A stretch of 6,537 nucleotides of DNA from Planctomycetota bacterium (GCA_027622115.1 JAQBZS010000429.1:1-6537); one strand, 5' to 3'. Counted from the stretch's first letter, positions 1-6,537 are shown. Translations and numbers: made by a program. The notes: generated from the sequence alone by a model not told the origin.

Positions 1-1160
1 AGGATCCTCAGGAATTTGTCCGGCATGTTGGGTCCACCGAACCCCACCGTCGCGACCACGACCGGCAGCTTTGGCTTCTCAAACTCCTTGCGGACATCGT
101 TGATCAGATTCACCAGGTGCTTTTCGTATTCCGCGATCGACTGCTCACTGCCGCTGTCCTTATGCCCTTGAAACCATGCAAATCCGGCGATTTCGTAGCC
201 CTGGCCTTTGTAGCCGGGAACGACCTTGTCGATGTTGTCCAGCGTCTTGCGGACGCCCTCGACCATCAGCTTGTATTCGGCTGATTCGAATTTGTTGTTC
301 GGGTCGGTGCGACCGCTCGATGGCGGGCGAAAATCGAATCCGAGCGAACGGTTGCCCTGCGCCGTCTTGATCAGCAGCACCTGTTGATCGTGGAACGTGC
401 CGAGCACGTAACCGAAGCTGACTTCCGGACCAATCGACTTGCCGTTCGAAGTGGCACTCAGCGGCGAGCCCTTCCCGCCTTCGGCAAGTCGAGCCTCCTG
501 GAAATAGACGTCATTGCGAACCGTCCATTTGCCGTCCTGATCAATCAGCCACGGAAACTTGCCTTCGCGTCTGGTGACCGCTTCGAGATCGCCATTGCCG
601 AGCAGGTCGGTCTTTTGCATCCAAAACCGCGGCGGCGAGGCTTTGCTGCCAGAGATTTTGAACGCGTAGCGGTTTCCCGGCTTGAGAGTGACGTCTTGTT
701 GGATTGGCTCGCCAGCGGCTTCGCGACGATAGACCTCTTTACCGTCGAGTTGCATGACGCAGAAAGAAGTCTCGCCGAATCCGCAGTGCAATCGATAGAC
801 GCCGTGCTGCGGGACTTCGAATTGCCCCTCTGCCACCGGCTTGTCGGTCGGTGTCCCATCGGGCAGGAAGACGCTCAGCGACGAGGTCTTGTAGTTGCCA
901 ACTTTGTAGATGCCAAACGGGCCATCGGGGACAGCGGGATCCGAGCTGAGATAAACGCCGGTGTAGACGTTCTTCGCTCCGCTGATGTCACCCATTCCGA
1001 CCATGTTGGACTGGCCGGCGAGAATGTAGACCTTGACCGGCTTCGTCGCATCACCCGGTTTTCCGTCGGGATTGGGGAGTTGGGCTGGGACGTCCGCCGC
1101 TTGAAGGGAAGTCGTCAACAGCAGCAGTGCATACAGGCTCAATTGGGGTGTTGATCTCAT
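1..1160 (-). CDS. Secreted SASA-domain (sialate O-acetylesterase-like) hydrolase, 3' end missing
   Basis: The 386 codons present read down to the left edge without a stop; the C-terminus lies outside the window. The product begins with a signal peptide: Arg2, a hydrophobic core at residues 8-17 and a likely cut after LQA (about residue 21), so it should act in the periplasm or outside. Residues 43-53 (VYILAGQSNMV region) carry the GQSNM block of SASA/DUF303 esterases, with Ser51 as the expected nucleophile. Later family blocks are GPEVSFG (244-250), KTAQGNRSL (265-273) and WFQGHKD (329-335), the last being the usual WxQGxxD block. These enzymes remove acetyl groups from sugars; the real substrate cannot be told from sequence. 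About 140 residues rich in beta-type sequence (roughly 61-200) separate the Ser block from the rest, which looks like an inserted domain. The ATG at 1160 is chosen because it gives the signal peptide; no strong Shine-Dalgarno is seen. The gene follows glgB on the same strand but 273 bases away, so it is probably transcribed separately. Confidence 0.88.
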   Translation of the reverse strand, partial: MRSTPQLSLYALLLLTTSLQAADVPAQLPNPDGKPGDATKPVKVYILAGQSNMVGMGDISGAKNVYTGVYLSSDPAVPDGPFGIYKVGNYKTSSLSVFLPDGTPTDKPVAEGQFEVPQHGVYRLHCGFGETSFCVMQLDGKEVYRREAAGEPIQQDVTLKPGNRYAFKISGSKASPPRFWMQKTDLLGNGDLEAVTRREGKFPWLIDQDGKWTVRNDVYFQEARLAEGGKGSPLSATSNGKSIGPEVSFGYVLGTFHDQQVLLIKTAQGNRSLGFDFRPPSSGRTDPNNKFESAEYKLMVEGVRKTLDNIDKVVPGYKGQGYEIAGFAWFQGHKDSGSEQSIAEYEKHLVNLINDVRKEFEKPKLPVVVATVGFGGPNMPDKFLRI

Positions 1161-1285
1161 GAATCGTCCGGTTGGAATCTCGTCGCGAAAATCGCAAGCG
1201 TTTCGGAAGGGAGGAATCCGCAAGCCGAATTCCGGTTGTTAACGTGAACGCGGTTTAGCTGATCGTTTCAGAACAAACCACGGCG

Positions 1286-1364
1286 ACTGCCAACCGACCT
1301 ACTCCGAAATCCGGTTGCGCGGAGCCGCACCGCTCTCCACCGACCCCGCGTACTGCCAACCGAC
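1286..1364. repeat. 13-base direct repeat in the spacer between glgB and the esterase gene
   Basis: The sequence actgccaaccgac occurs at 1286-1298 and again at 1352-1364, 66 bases apart. A second pair of similar words, ccgaattccggttg (1225-1238) and ccgaaatccggttg (1304-1317), differs at one base. The spacer 1161-1433 holds no convincing gene, no hairpin followed by a T run and no clear promoter. The repeats could be a short duplication or chance in a GC-rich spacer. Confidence 0.4.
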
Positions 1365-1433
1365 GGGGTTCCGGATGCAGAGGGAGTCTTCGCCGTTGAT
1401 CATCGTGACAGTCTCGTACCGTGGCACCGAGCA

Positions 1434-3401
1434 CTATTCGAACCGTTTCAGCCGGAAAAACACGCTGCCGAGCGGCGGAAGGTTGATGTTCAGGCTCTGC
1501 GGATGCCCATGAGCCGCTACAGGCTCGGCGTACATGCCGCCTTGGTTGCCGTTGTTGGCACCGGCGTAGATTTTCGCATCCGTATTGATGATTTCCGAAT
1601 AGAAGCCCAACTGTGGAACTCCGATTCGGTACTTGTTGCGCACGACCGGCGTGAAGTTGAAGATCGCGATCACGATGTCGTTTTCGTCGATGCGAGAAAA
1701 CGCCACTACCGTGTTCTTATGGTCGTCGCCTTGAATCCACAGGAATCCGTCCGACGAAAAGTCTTTTGCATGGAGAGCCGGCGTCTCGCGATAGACTCGG
1801 TTGAGGTCGCCGATCAAGCGTCGCAACCCGTCGTGCCGACTATGCCCTTGCAGGTTCCAATCGAGTTGGTCGTCATGATTCCATTCGTGCCATTGGCCGA
1901 GTTCTCCGCCCATGAACAACAGCTTCTTGCCGGGCATTGCATACTGGTAGGCAAACAGCAGACGCAGATTCGCGAACTTCTGCCAGTTGTCGCCGGGCAT
2001 CTGCGACAACAGCGACCGTTTGCCGTGAACGACTTCGTCGTGCGACAGCGGCAGCGTGAAATTCTCGCTAAACGCATAGATCATGCGGAACGACAATTCG
2101 CCCAGGTGATGCGAGCGATGTATCGGATCGTGACGCATAAAACGCAGGGTGTCGTTCATCCACCCCATGTCCCATTTCATGCTGAAGCCGAGCCCGCCGT
2201 CGTAGACCGGGCGCGAGACGCCGCCCCACGACGTGGATTCTTCGGCGATCGTCAAGATGCCCGGAAAGCTGCCGTGAAGTTGCGTATTCAGTTCTTTCAA
2301 GAAGGAAATCGCCGCCAAGTTCTCGCGACCGCCGTGTTCGTTCGGGACCCACTCGCCGTCTTCACGGGAATAATCGAGATACAGCATCGAGGCCACCGCA
2401 TCGACTCGAATGCCGTCCACGTGATACACGTCGAGCCAGAACCGCGCGCTGGACAGCAAGAAGTCCCGCACCTCGTTCCGGCCATAATTGAAGATGTATG
2501 TGTTCCAGTCCGGATGGAATCCCTGAGCCGGATCTTCATGCTCGTAAATGGCCGTGCCGTCGAATCGGCCGAGCGAGTGCCCGTCCGTCGGAAAGTGAGC
2601 CGGCACCCAGTCGACCAGCACTCCGATTTCCGCTTGGTGGCAGTAGTCCACGAAATACATGAAGTCGTCGGGCGACCCGAAGCGACTGGTGGGAGCAAAG
2701 TATCCGGTCGTTTGATAGCCCCAAGAGCCGTCAAACGGATGCTCGGTGATGGGCAACAATTGCAAATGCGTGAAGCCCAATTCGTGGCAGTAATCGACCA
2801 ACTGATGCGCCAACTCGCGATAGTTGAAATACGTCCGACCGTCTTCCGGGCGTCGCCACGATCCGAGATGCACTTCGTAAACGGAGATGGCTTGGTTCAA
2901 CGTGTCCGACTCGGCTCGCCGGCGCATCCAGGCATCGTCCCGCCACGGAAAGCCGCGCAAGTCGTAGACGATGGACGCGGTGTCGGGGCGAAGCTCGGCA
3001 GCGAACGCGTACGGATCCGCTTTTTCGATGATGTCGCCGTCGCGAGTTTTGAGGGCAAATTTGTATTTGTGGCCGTGTTCCATGCCCGGCACGAATCCAG
3101 ACCAAATCCCCAAATCACTGCCGAAAAGGTGGTTGCGACCGGGAGTCCAGTGGTTGCCGTCGGACAGAACCGAGACTTCGACGGCGTTCGGTGCCCAGAC
3201 GGCAAACCGCGTCCCGGCAATGCCGTCGATTTCATCAATGTGAGCGCCGAGACTGCGATACATCAGGCTGTGAATGCCTTGCTGGACGGCGGCGATCTCT
3301 TCGCGAGAAAACAAAGGTCTGCGATGGTGAGACGGCCGAGCAACGCGTCGCCACGGAACCTTGTTGTGCTTCGTGCCAGTCCGAGAGTGGGTTTCGTCCA
3401 T
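1434..3401 (-). CDS. glgB: 1,4-alpha-glucan branching enzyme GlgB (GH13)
   Basis: This cytoplasmic enzyme cuts alpha-1,4 glucan chains and rejoins them through alpha-1,6 links, making the branches of glycogen. The 655-residue protein is complete. An N-terminal basic stretch (1-30) leads into a CBM48-type module (about 60-135, with FAVWAPNA at 66-73). The GH13 barrel follows, with SVYEVHLGSW (173-182) and all catalytic regions: DWVPAHF (264-270), GIRVDAV (330-336, nucleophile Asp334), AEES (386-389, acid/base Glu387) and SHDEV (453-457, transition-state Asp455). A beta-rich C-terminal domain (about 560-655) ends the protein. It is shorter than the 728-residue E. coli enzyme because it has only one N-terminal module, as in the shorter class of bacterial GlgB. 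The ATG at 3401 is the furthest upstream plausible start; the next Met (47) would be inside the conserved LGAH approach. The ribosome site is weak. No glgA, glgC, glgP or glgX lies nearby. The gene is divergent from the oxidoreductase at 3800, with a 398-base gap. Confidence 0.97.
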   Translation of the reverse strand: MDETHSRTGTKHNKVPWRRVARPSHHRRPLFSREEIAAVQQGIHSLMYRSLGAHIDEIDGIAGTRFAVWAPNAVEVSVLSDGNHWTPGRNHLFGSDLGIWSGFVPGMEHGHKYKFALKTRDGDIIEKADPYAFAAELRPDTASIVYDLRGFPWRDDAWMRRRAESDTLNQAISVYEVHLGSWRRPEDGRTYFNYRELAHQLVDYCHELGFTHLQLLPITEHPFDGSWGYQTTGYFAPTSRFGSPDDFMYFVDYCHQAEIGVLVDWVPAHFPTDGHSLGRFDGTAIYEHEDPAQGFHPDWNTYIFNYGRNEVRDFLLSSARFWLDVYHVDGIRVDAVASMLYLDYSREDGEWVPNEHGGRENLAAISFLKELNTQLHGSFPGILTIAEESTSWGGVSRPVYDGGLGFSMKWDMGWMNDTLRFMRHDPIHRSHHLGELSFRMIYAFSENFTLPLSHDEVVHGKRSLLSQMPGDNWQKFANLRLLFAYQYAMPGKKLLFMGGELGQWHEWNHDDQLDWNLQGHSRHDGLRRLIGDLNRVYRETPALHAKDFSSDGFLWIQGDDHKNTVVAFSRIDENDIVIAIFNFTPVVRNKYRIGVPQLGFYSEIINTDAKIYAGANNGNQGGMYAEPVAAHGHPQSLNINLPPLGSVFFRLKRFE

Positions 3402-3681
3402 GAATTCCAGCTCAAGAGTCCGTTCGGTGAATTAGTGATTTCCTAGGCGGAAAGCGCCGGGATCGTACCAACGGACCCTCAGAGCGACAATGCCCCTCTT
3501 GGGGGTTTGAAGCCGTCATGAACAGCAGCCTCGCATTGCAGCGATTGGGTAATTTGTGTGTCCAAGTTTCGAACCGCGTGGCGGTTGCATTTGAGAGCCT
3601 GGGGTATTTCTTCGGATTACCATTTGCGGCCAACGGCCGCGCCAAGCAATAAAGTGTCACAAATCAGGCTGGCGGGTTCGC

Positions 3682-3749
3682 TAGCCGTTTGGGTGATAGC
3701 CCCGGTTTCCCAGGATTGACCGGAACCGTGGCTAGCGCCAAAACGGCTA
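3682..3749. repeat. Large imperfect palindrome, possible dispersed repeat element
   Basis: The arms pair in three blocks. TAGCCGTTT (3682-3690) pairs with AAACGGCTA (3741-3749), and GG/CC continues the stem past one bulged base. TAGCC (3697-3701) pairs with GGCTA (3730-3734). CGGTTTCC (3703-3710) pairs with GGAACCG (3722-3728) with one bulged T. The loop is about 11 bases (3711-3721). The result is one 68-base stem-loop with small internal loops. It ends 50 bases before the oxidoreductase start. There is no T run on either side, so it is not a typical intrinsic terminator. It resembles a repetitive extragenic palindrome, but only one copy lies in the window, so repetition is an inference. Confidence 0.6.
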
Positions 3750-3787
3750 ATGAATCAGTCTTTGCGAGCCATCAACCACTTCACCTC

Positions 3788-3793
3788 AAGGAG
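3788..3793 (+). promoter_or_regulatory. Strong Shine-Dalgarno of the oxidoreductase gene
   Basis: AAGGAG lies six bases before the ATG at 3800. It decides the start: the longer frame opening at 3689 would add 37 residues that hide the twin-arginine signal and cross a palindrome. Confidence 0.88.
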
Positions 3794-3799
3794 CACGAC

Positions 3800-5113
3800 A
3801 TGGAATCGGGACGACGCGGTTTTCTGAAAGCGGTTGGAACGAGTGCCCTGGTCGGAGCGGCTGCTGGTCAATCCAGTTTTGCCGCGGATGCGAATTCGAA
3901 AGTGACTGTCGGCGTGATTGGACCGGGCGGGATGGGTTCGAGTCACGTTCGCAATCTGGCGTCGCGAGACGACGTCAATCTCGCGTACGTCTGCGATGTC
4001 GATGAAAACCGCATGGGCCGCGCCGCGGATTTGGTGGTCGCCGCGAAGAAGCCTCGCCCCAAGATGACGAGCGATCTTCGAAAAGTGCTGGAAGACCCAA
4101 CCATCGACGCGGTGTTCATCGCCACGCCGGATCACTGGCATGCACCGGCCGCGATTCTGGCGCTCGACGCCGGCAAGCACGTGTATGTCGAAAAGCCGTG
4201 CTGCCACAACATTCGCGAAGGTCGGCTGATGTCGGATGCCGTGCAGCGTTCGGGCAAGTGTCTGCAAGTCGGCACGCAAAGCCGCAGCACTGAATTCATT
4301 CACGATGCAATCACTCGACTGCACGGCGGTGCGATCGGCGAAATTCTGGTGGCCAAGGCGTGGAACAGCCAGCGACGAGCCACGATCGGCAAGACCAAGC
4401 CCAGCGAGCCGCCGAAGGAATTGGATTACGACACGTGGGTCGGACCGGCTCCCATGGTTCCGTTCCGTCGCAACATGCTGCCGGGCATCTGGAGATGGTG
4501 GCATGACTTCGGTTGCGGCGACATCGGCAACGACGGCGTGCATGACATCGACGTCGCGCTGTGGGGGCTGAATCCCAAAACGCATCCGGAACGAGTCGCC
4601 TGTTTGGGCGGCAAGTATTTCTTCGATGACGACCAACAGTTCCCGGATACGCAATACGCCTGCTGCGAATACGAGCCGGATCCCAAGACGGGGCATCGTC
4701 GACAGTTCATCTTCGAACAACGGATTTGGACGCCTTACACGCAAGAAGGCTACGAAAACGGCGCCGCCTTTTATGGAACCAACGGGCTGATGGTTCTCGG
4801 ACATACGCGAGGTTGGAAGCTGTACGGGCCGCGCAACAAACTGATCGCCGAGCGCACTGGTCAAGTGGATCTTCCCGCACACCACACGAATTTCTTGAAC
4901 TGCGTGCGAGGTTCCGAAACGAAGCTCAACGCGGACATCACGGCCGGACATCTCTCCGCCACAATCGTGCATCTAGCCAACATCGCGGCCCGAACGCAAC
5001 GAGTCCTGAACTTCAATCCCAAGTCCGAGCGAATCCGGGACGACGCCGAGGCGGACGCGTTGGTGTCACGAAAATATCGGCAAGAGCACTGGTCCGTCCC
5101 GAAAGGTGTGTAG
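3800..5113 (+). CDS. Tat-exported Gfo/Idh/MocA-family oxidoreductase
   Basis: This 437-residue protein belongs to the NAD(P)-dependent sugar and inositol dehydrogenase family; the substrate cannot be told. It starts with a twin-arginine signal, RRGFLK at 5-10, a small hydrophobic stretch (about 11-24) and a likely cut near SFAA (26-29), so the folded enzyme is probably exported with its cofactor. The Rossmann fold begins at VTVGVIGPGGMG (35-46), with the glycine motif at 41-46. Further family blocks are ATPDHWH (108-114), the EKP motif (131-133) with the cofactor-side Lys132, and CGDIGNDGVHDID (239-251) with His248 as the likely active-site histidine. This arrangement of EKP followed by a GxHDxD-type block is common in the many planctomycete paralogues. 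Length is usual for the family. The start at 3800 rests on AAGGAG and the signal peptide. The gene stands alone on its strand; a five-pair hairpin after the stop (5130-5145) has no T run and is not convincing as a terminator. Confidence 0.93.
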   Translation: MESGRRGFLKAVGTSALVGAAAGQSSFAADANSKVTVGVIGPGGMGSSHVRNLASRDDVNLAYVCDVDENRMGRAADLVVAAKKPRPKMTSDLRKVLEDPTIDAVFIATPDHWHAPAAILALDAGKHVYVEKPCCHNIREGRLMSDAVQRSGKCLQVGTQSRSTEFIHDAITRLHGGAIGEILVAKAWNSQRRATIGKTKPSEPPKELDYDTWVGPAPMVPFRRNMLPGIWRWWHDFGCGDIGNDGVHDIDVALWGLNPKTHPERVACLGGKYFFDDDQQFPDTQYACCEYEPDPKTGHRRQFIFEQRIWTPYTQEGYENGAAFYGTNGLMVLGHTRGWKLYGPRNKLIAERTGQVDLPAHHTNFLNCVRGSETKLNADITAGHLSATIVHLANIAARTQRVLNFNPKSERIRDDAEADALVSRKYRQEHWSVPKGV

Positions 5114-5224
5114 TCAGTGACGAGAGCCACTCACCACTAAGTGAGAGATGTCGAACGGCGAGAGAAATCGGGTAAGAGGAATAAAAGGCAGAGAGCTCTC
5201 CGTAATATCGCTGAGACGGCGCGC

Positions 5225-5568
5225 ATGTGGAACAGAATCAGCCGGATCAAGGTGGCCACAATACTTACCGTGTTTGGAGTCACACACTTCTCAGTGTCTC
5301 TGGGTGTATGGGCTTACGAGTGCGGCTCGGAAACGCTCGCGCACTTTGGTTCGGTTATTGTTTCTCCCTCGCATTGCTTCTTGCGAAGCGCCGACAGGCT
5401 AACGCAATCGTTGTCGTGGCAGTCACGGTCTTGTCGATCGTCGCGTTTATTTACGACAATGCTGCCAGTAGCCACTCGCATGCGCAAATCAGAATCTGGG
5501 TGTCTGGTGAAAACGCAAATAACCATATTTGCTACTTTACTTGGTGGTGGTATCATCCAAGTTATTGA
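5225..5568 (+). pseudogene. Small multi-pass membrane protein gene, apparently split by a frameshift
   Basis: I do not recognise a family. The first part is read from the ATG at 5225: a short basic lead (residues 1-9) and a probable membrane segment (about 10-31, ending near 5317). After this the frame turns into Ser/Arg-rich sequence without further membrane segments. In the frame one base earlier, two more hydrophobic segments follow directly: ALWFGYCFSLALLLA from 5341, then AIVVVAVTVLSIVAFIY from 5404. The protein then runs through a polar stretch with QIRIWVSGE and a Trp-rich end, YFTWWWYHPSY, to the TGA at 5566-5568. A single crossover between about 5318 and 5340 would join them into a protein of about 114 residues with three membrane segments. 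No classical slippery heptamer is present there, so a disabling deletion or a sequencing error is likelier than programmed frameshifting. The second part could alternatively be a separate gene from the GTG at 5227 in its own frame, but its first 38 residues look non-native. Confidence 0.45.
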
Positions 5569-5900
5569 GCAAGGGCTCTCCATGCCAAATGTTGCGCTTG
5601 CTTGGGTGTAACTCGATGCCAAGGCTTGGCTTCGATGAACCAAGATCTTGTCGAGGATCGTAATCACACCAGGATCGCTGAGAATGACGTCAGTCCAATT
5701 CTCGACTCTCTCGATTTCCAGGCCGAATGTCTGATCCGATTCGACGATGTTATCGCCAAACACTGCGTTATCGCCAAACACTGCGTTATCGCCAAACACT
5801 GCAACCTCGAGCCAGGGTGGCTTGCCAGTCGTTGCTTCCCCGACGCGGGGTCGGTGGAGGCACCAAACCCGAAACATCGAACACTCTGGTTTCGATACGA
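5569..5900. other. Convergent spacer without a convincing gene
   Basis: This stretch separates the two broken membrane-protein genes and holds the 18-base tandem repeats. It also has an inverted repeat at 5618-5630 (GCCAAG, one base, CTTGGC) flanked by two TCGATG words (5613-5618 and 5630-5635 region), and a 10-base perfect palindrome CAAGATCTTG at 5641-5650. Frames are open on both strands: plus from 5602 to 5997, and minus from 5958 to 5314. The minus frame would encode AVFGDN three times, followed by a plausible-looking stretch from about 5755 down to 5620. Neither has a recognisable domain or ribosome site, and the minus frame covers the plus-strand membrane protein antisense, so I do not call either a gene. 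Confidence 0.5.
5749..5802. repeat. Three perfect tandem copies of an 18-base unit
   Basis: The unit gttatcgccaaacactgc is repeated without any change at 5749-5766, 5767-5784 and 5785-5802. Being a multiple of three, it keeps every frame open: it reads VIAKHC on the plus strand and AVFGDN on the minus strand. Identity of all copies points to recent expansion. The spacing is too short and the units are head to tail, so it is not a CRISPR array. Confidence 0.97.
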
Positions 5901-6176
5901 CTATGTAGCACTCTTTCTCAAGATCAACCTGATCGCCAGCCACGGAATGAAGAAGCACGCAATGATCGTCAGTTTCCAGAGGCCCATTCCGCAGTAAAAG
6001 ATGACATCGAGTTCATGCTTCGTAAGCCCGAATATCGAACCATGAACGTCGAGAAGAAGATCGCCCATCAGCAGGACGGCTCCAAGCCAGACGAAGAGCA
6101 CGACCAAGCCGAAAATCCAGCATCGAAGTCAGACTTTCTCGGATGTGTCCAAGAACTCTTTGATTGAAGCAGACAT
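5901..6176 (-). pseudogene. DUF6868-like small membrane protein, interrupted by an in-frame stop
   Basis: The uninterrupted part, 6107-5901 from a TTG, encodes 68 residues with two membrane segments (about 1-19 and 38-62) and the sequence DVHGSIFGLTKHELD followed by FYCGMGLWKL and IPWLAIRLI. From memory of the family, this matches DUF6868 proteins, which carry an HGxxF-L block, a Y-GM---K block and a P--A-R end; function is unknown. The same frame continues upstream as LRCWIFG, which also fits the family's N-terminal membrane helix, and is then blocked by TGA at 6129-6131. Beyond that stop it is open to an ATG at 6176, which has a good Shine-Dalgarno GAGGA five bases upstream. So the best-supported original start is 6176, and the gene (91 codons with the stop read through) looks broken. 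The alternative is a truncated live gene starting at the TTG at 6107 or the GTG at 6101, for which no ribosome site is seen. Confidence 0.5.
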
Positions 6177-6181
6177 TGGAT

Positions 6182-6186
6182 TCCTC
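6182..6186 (-). promoter_or_regulatory. Shine-Dalgarno before the interrupted DUF6868-like gene
   Basis: On the minus strand GAGGA lies five bases before the ATG at 6176. It is the main reason to place the original start at 6176 rather than at the TTG at 6107, and so to regard the stop at 6129-6131 as an interruption. Confidence 0.5.
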
Positions 6187-6376
6187 GCTTACTTGTGGCT
6201 CGATGATTCATGATGCAGGTGAACATTGAAACGGCATTAGCGGCGACGGCAAGAGTCTGGAGCATTCTATGGTCGTCGCACAGGACGGTGTTGCTTATCG
6301 TGTGGCTTCCGGGCTCCGCGACGATTCGCCGACAGCCCGTGTACCGATTCATTCGACTGACCCCAAGGCCCCAACG

Positions 6377-6537
6377 ATGTCCCGAATTCCTCATCGACGA
6401 TTCCACCTGCTGTTGCTCGTCGCCGTCGCGATGCTGGCCGGCACACGTCCTGCAACCCTTGCCGCCGATCCCGACAAACGGCCGAACATCGTGCTCATCG
6501 TGGCCGACGATCTGGGTTATCGTGAACTGGGCTGCTT
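6377..6537 (+). CDS. Secreted sulfatase (arylsulfatase type), N-terminal part only
   Basis: The window holds 53 codons; the rest lies beyond the right edge. A signal peptide is clear: basic residues HRR at 6-8, a hydrophobic core LLLLVAVAML (11-20) and a likely cut after LAA (about residue 30). It is followed by RPNIVLIVADDLGY (35-48), the N-terminal signature of the alkaline-phosphatase-fold sulfatases, in which the paired aspartates (44 and 45) help bind the active-site calcium. The formylglycine motif (CxPSR) would lie further on and cannot be checked; Cys53 is not it. The next residues read RELGC where GELGC is more usual. The ATG at 6377 is preferred because it gives the signal peptide and has AAGG at 6365-6368; the frame is open further upstream (ATG at 6269), but that extension would bury the signal peptide. 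Such enzymes desulfate polysaccharides outside the cytoplasm. Confidence 0.93.
   Translation, partial: MSRIPHRRFHLLLLVAVAMLAGTRPATLAADPDKRPNIVLIVADDLGYRELGC

Larger units (their letters stand above)
3402..3799. other. Divergent intergenic region between glgB and the oxidoreductase gene
   Basis: This 398-base spacer must hold the promoters of both flanking genes, but no promoter boxes are clear enough to name. It contains a perfect short hairpin at 3626-3640 (stem GCGGCC, loop AAC) with no following T run, a weak CCCC/GGGG hairpin near 3493-3504, and the large palindrome at 3682-3749. The reading frame of the oxidoreductase is open back to 3689, but that extension runs through the palindrome and encodes no recognisable sequence. 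I see no gene here. Confidence 0.6.

Noticed and set aside
384..1154. A 256-codon open frame on the plus strand.
   Set aside because: It lies antisense to the SASA esterase, whose signal peptide and motifs are clear, and shows no recognisable sequence.
1299..1403. A 34-residue minus-strand frame starting at ATG 1403, just after glgB.
   Set aside because: Too short to support, no ribosome site, no recognisable sequence, and it includes one copy of the direct repeat.
1503..3446. A 647-codon open frame on the plus strand opposite glgB.
   Set aside because: It is the antisense of a branching enzyme with every catalytic motif in place; its translation shows no domain. Long antisense frames are usual in GC-rich genes.
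3755..4972. A 405-codon open frame on the minus strand.
   Set aside because: It is antisense to the Gfo/Idh/MocA oxidoreductase and has no recognisable motif.
5130..5145. Hairpin CTCAC/GTGAG after the oxidoreductase stop, considered as a terminator.
   Set aside because: Only five pairs and no T run follows.
5749..5802. Tandem repeats considered as a CRISPR array.
   Set aside because: The units are directly adjacent with no spacers and there are no cas genes.
5314..5958. A 214-codon minus-strand frame from a GTG, with AVFGDN repeated three times.
   Set aside because: It overlaps both the plus-strand membrane protein and the end of the DUF6868-like gene, lacks a ribosome site and domain, and its lower half is antisense of the Trp-rich tail. 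The middle part looks protein-like, so it is kept as a check under the tandem repeat.
6269..6376. Longer start for the sulfatase at ATG 6269.
   Set aside because: The added 36 residues are polar and would place the signal peptide inside the protein; the ATG at 6377 gives a normal secretion signal.

Overview
The window looks like chromosome of a planctomycete, probably of the Pirellulaceae (Rhodopirellula-like) type. The basis is the company of genes rather than any marker: a secreted SASA-type (sialate O-acetylesterase-like) esterase, a Tat-targeted Gfo/Idh/MocA oxidoreductase and a secreted arylsulfatase-type sulfatase, all typical of these polysaccharide-degrading bacteria, in moderately GC-rich DNA with wide spacing and no obvious operons. 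No rRNA, tRNA, CRISPR array, transposase or phage gene is visible.

Layout. (1) Positions 1-1160, minus strand: the first 386 codons of a secreted SASA-domain hydrolase, cut by the left edge. (2) 1161-1433: a spacer holding a 13-base direct repeat. (3) 1434-3401, minus strand: a complete, intact 1,4-alpha-glucan branching enzyme (glgB), standing alone without other glycogen genes. (4) 3402-3799: a divergent spacer that carries a large imperfect palindrome (3682-3749) and the strong ribosome binding site of the next gene. (5) 3800-5113, plus strand: a complete Gfo/Idh/MocA-family oxidoreductase with a twin-arginine signal. (6) 5114-6376: a visibly more AT-rich stretch without any intact convincing gene. 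It holds two broken small membrane-protein genes pointing at each other (plus strand 5225-5568 with an apparent frameshift; minus strand 5901-6176 with an in-frame stop, resembling the DUF6868 family) and three perfect tandem copies of an 18-base unit between them (5749-5802). (7) 6377-6537, plus strand: the start of a secreted sulfatase, cut by the right edge.

The genes do not form one pathway. The esterase, oxidoreductase and sulfatase fit removal of acetyl and sulfate groups from, and oxidation of, complex sugars outside the cytoplasm; the branching enzyme serves cytoplasmic glycogen storage. I did not find a convincing new biological system. The parts most worth a second look are the decayed region 5114-6376 and the palindrome at 3682-3749, which may belong to a dispersed repeat family.
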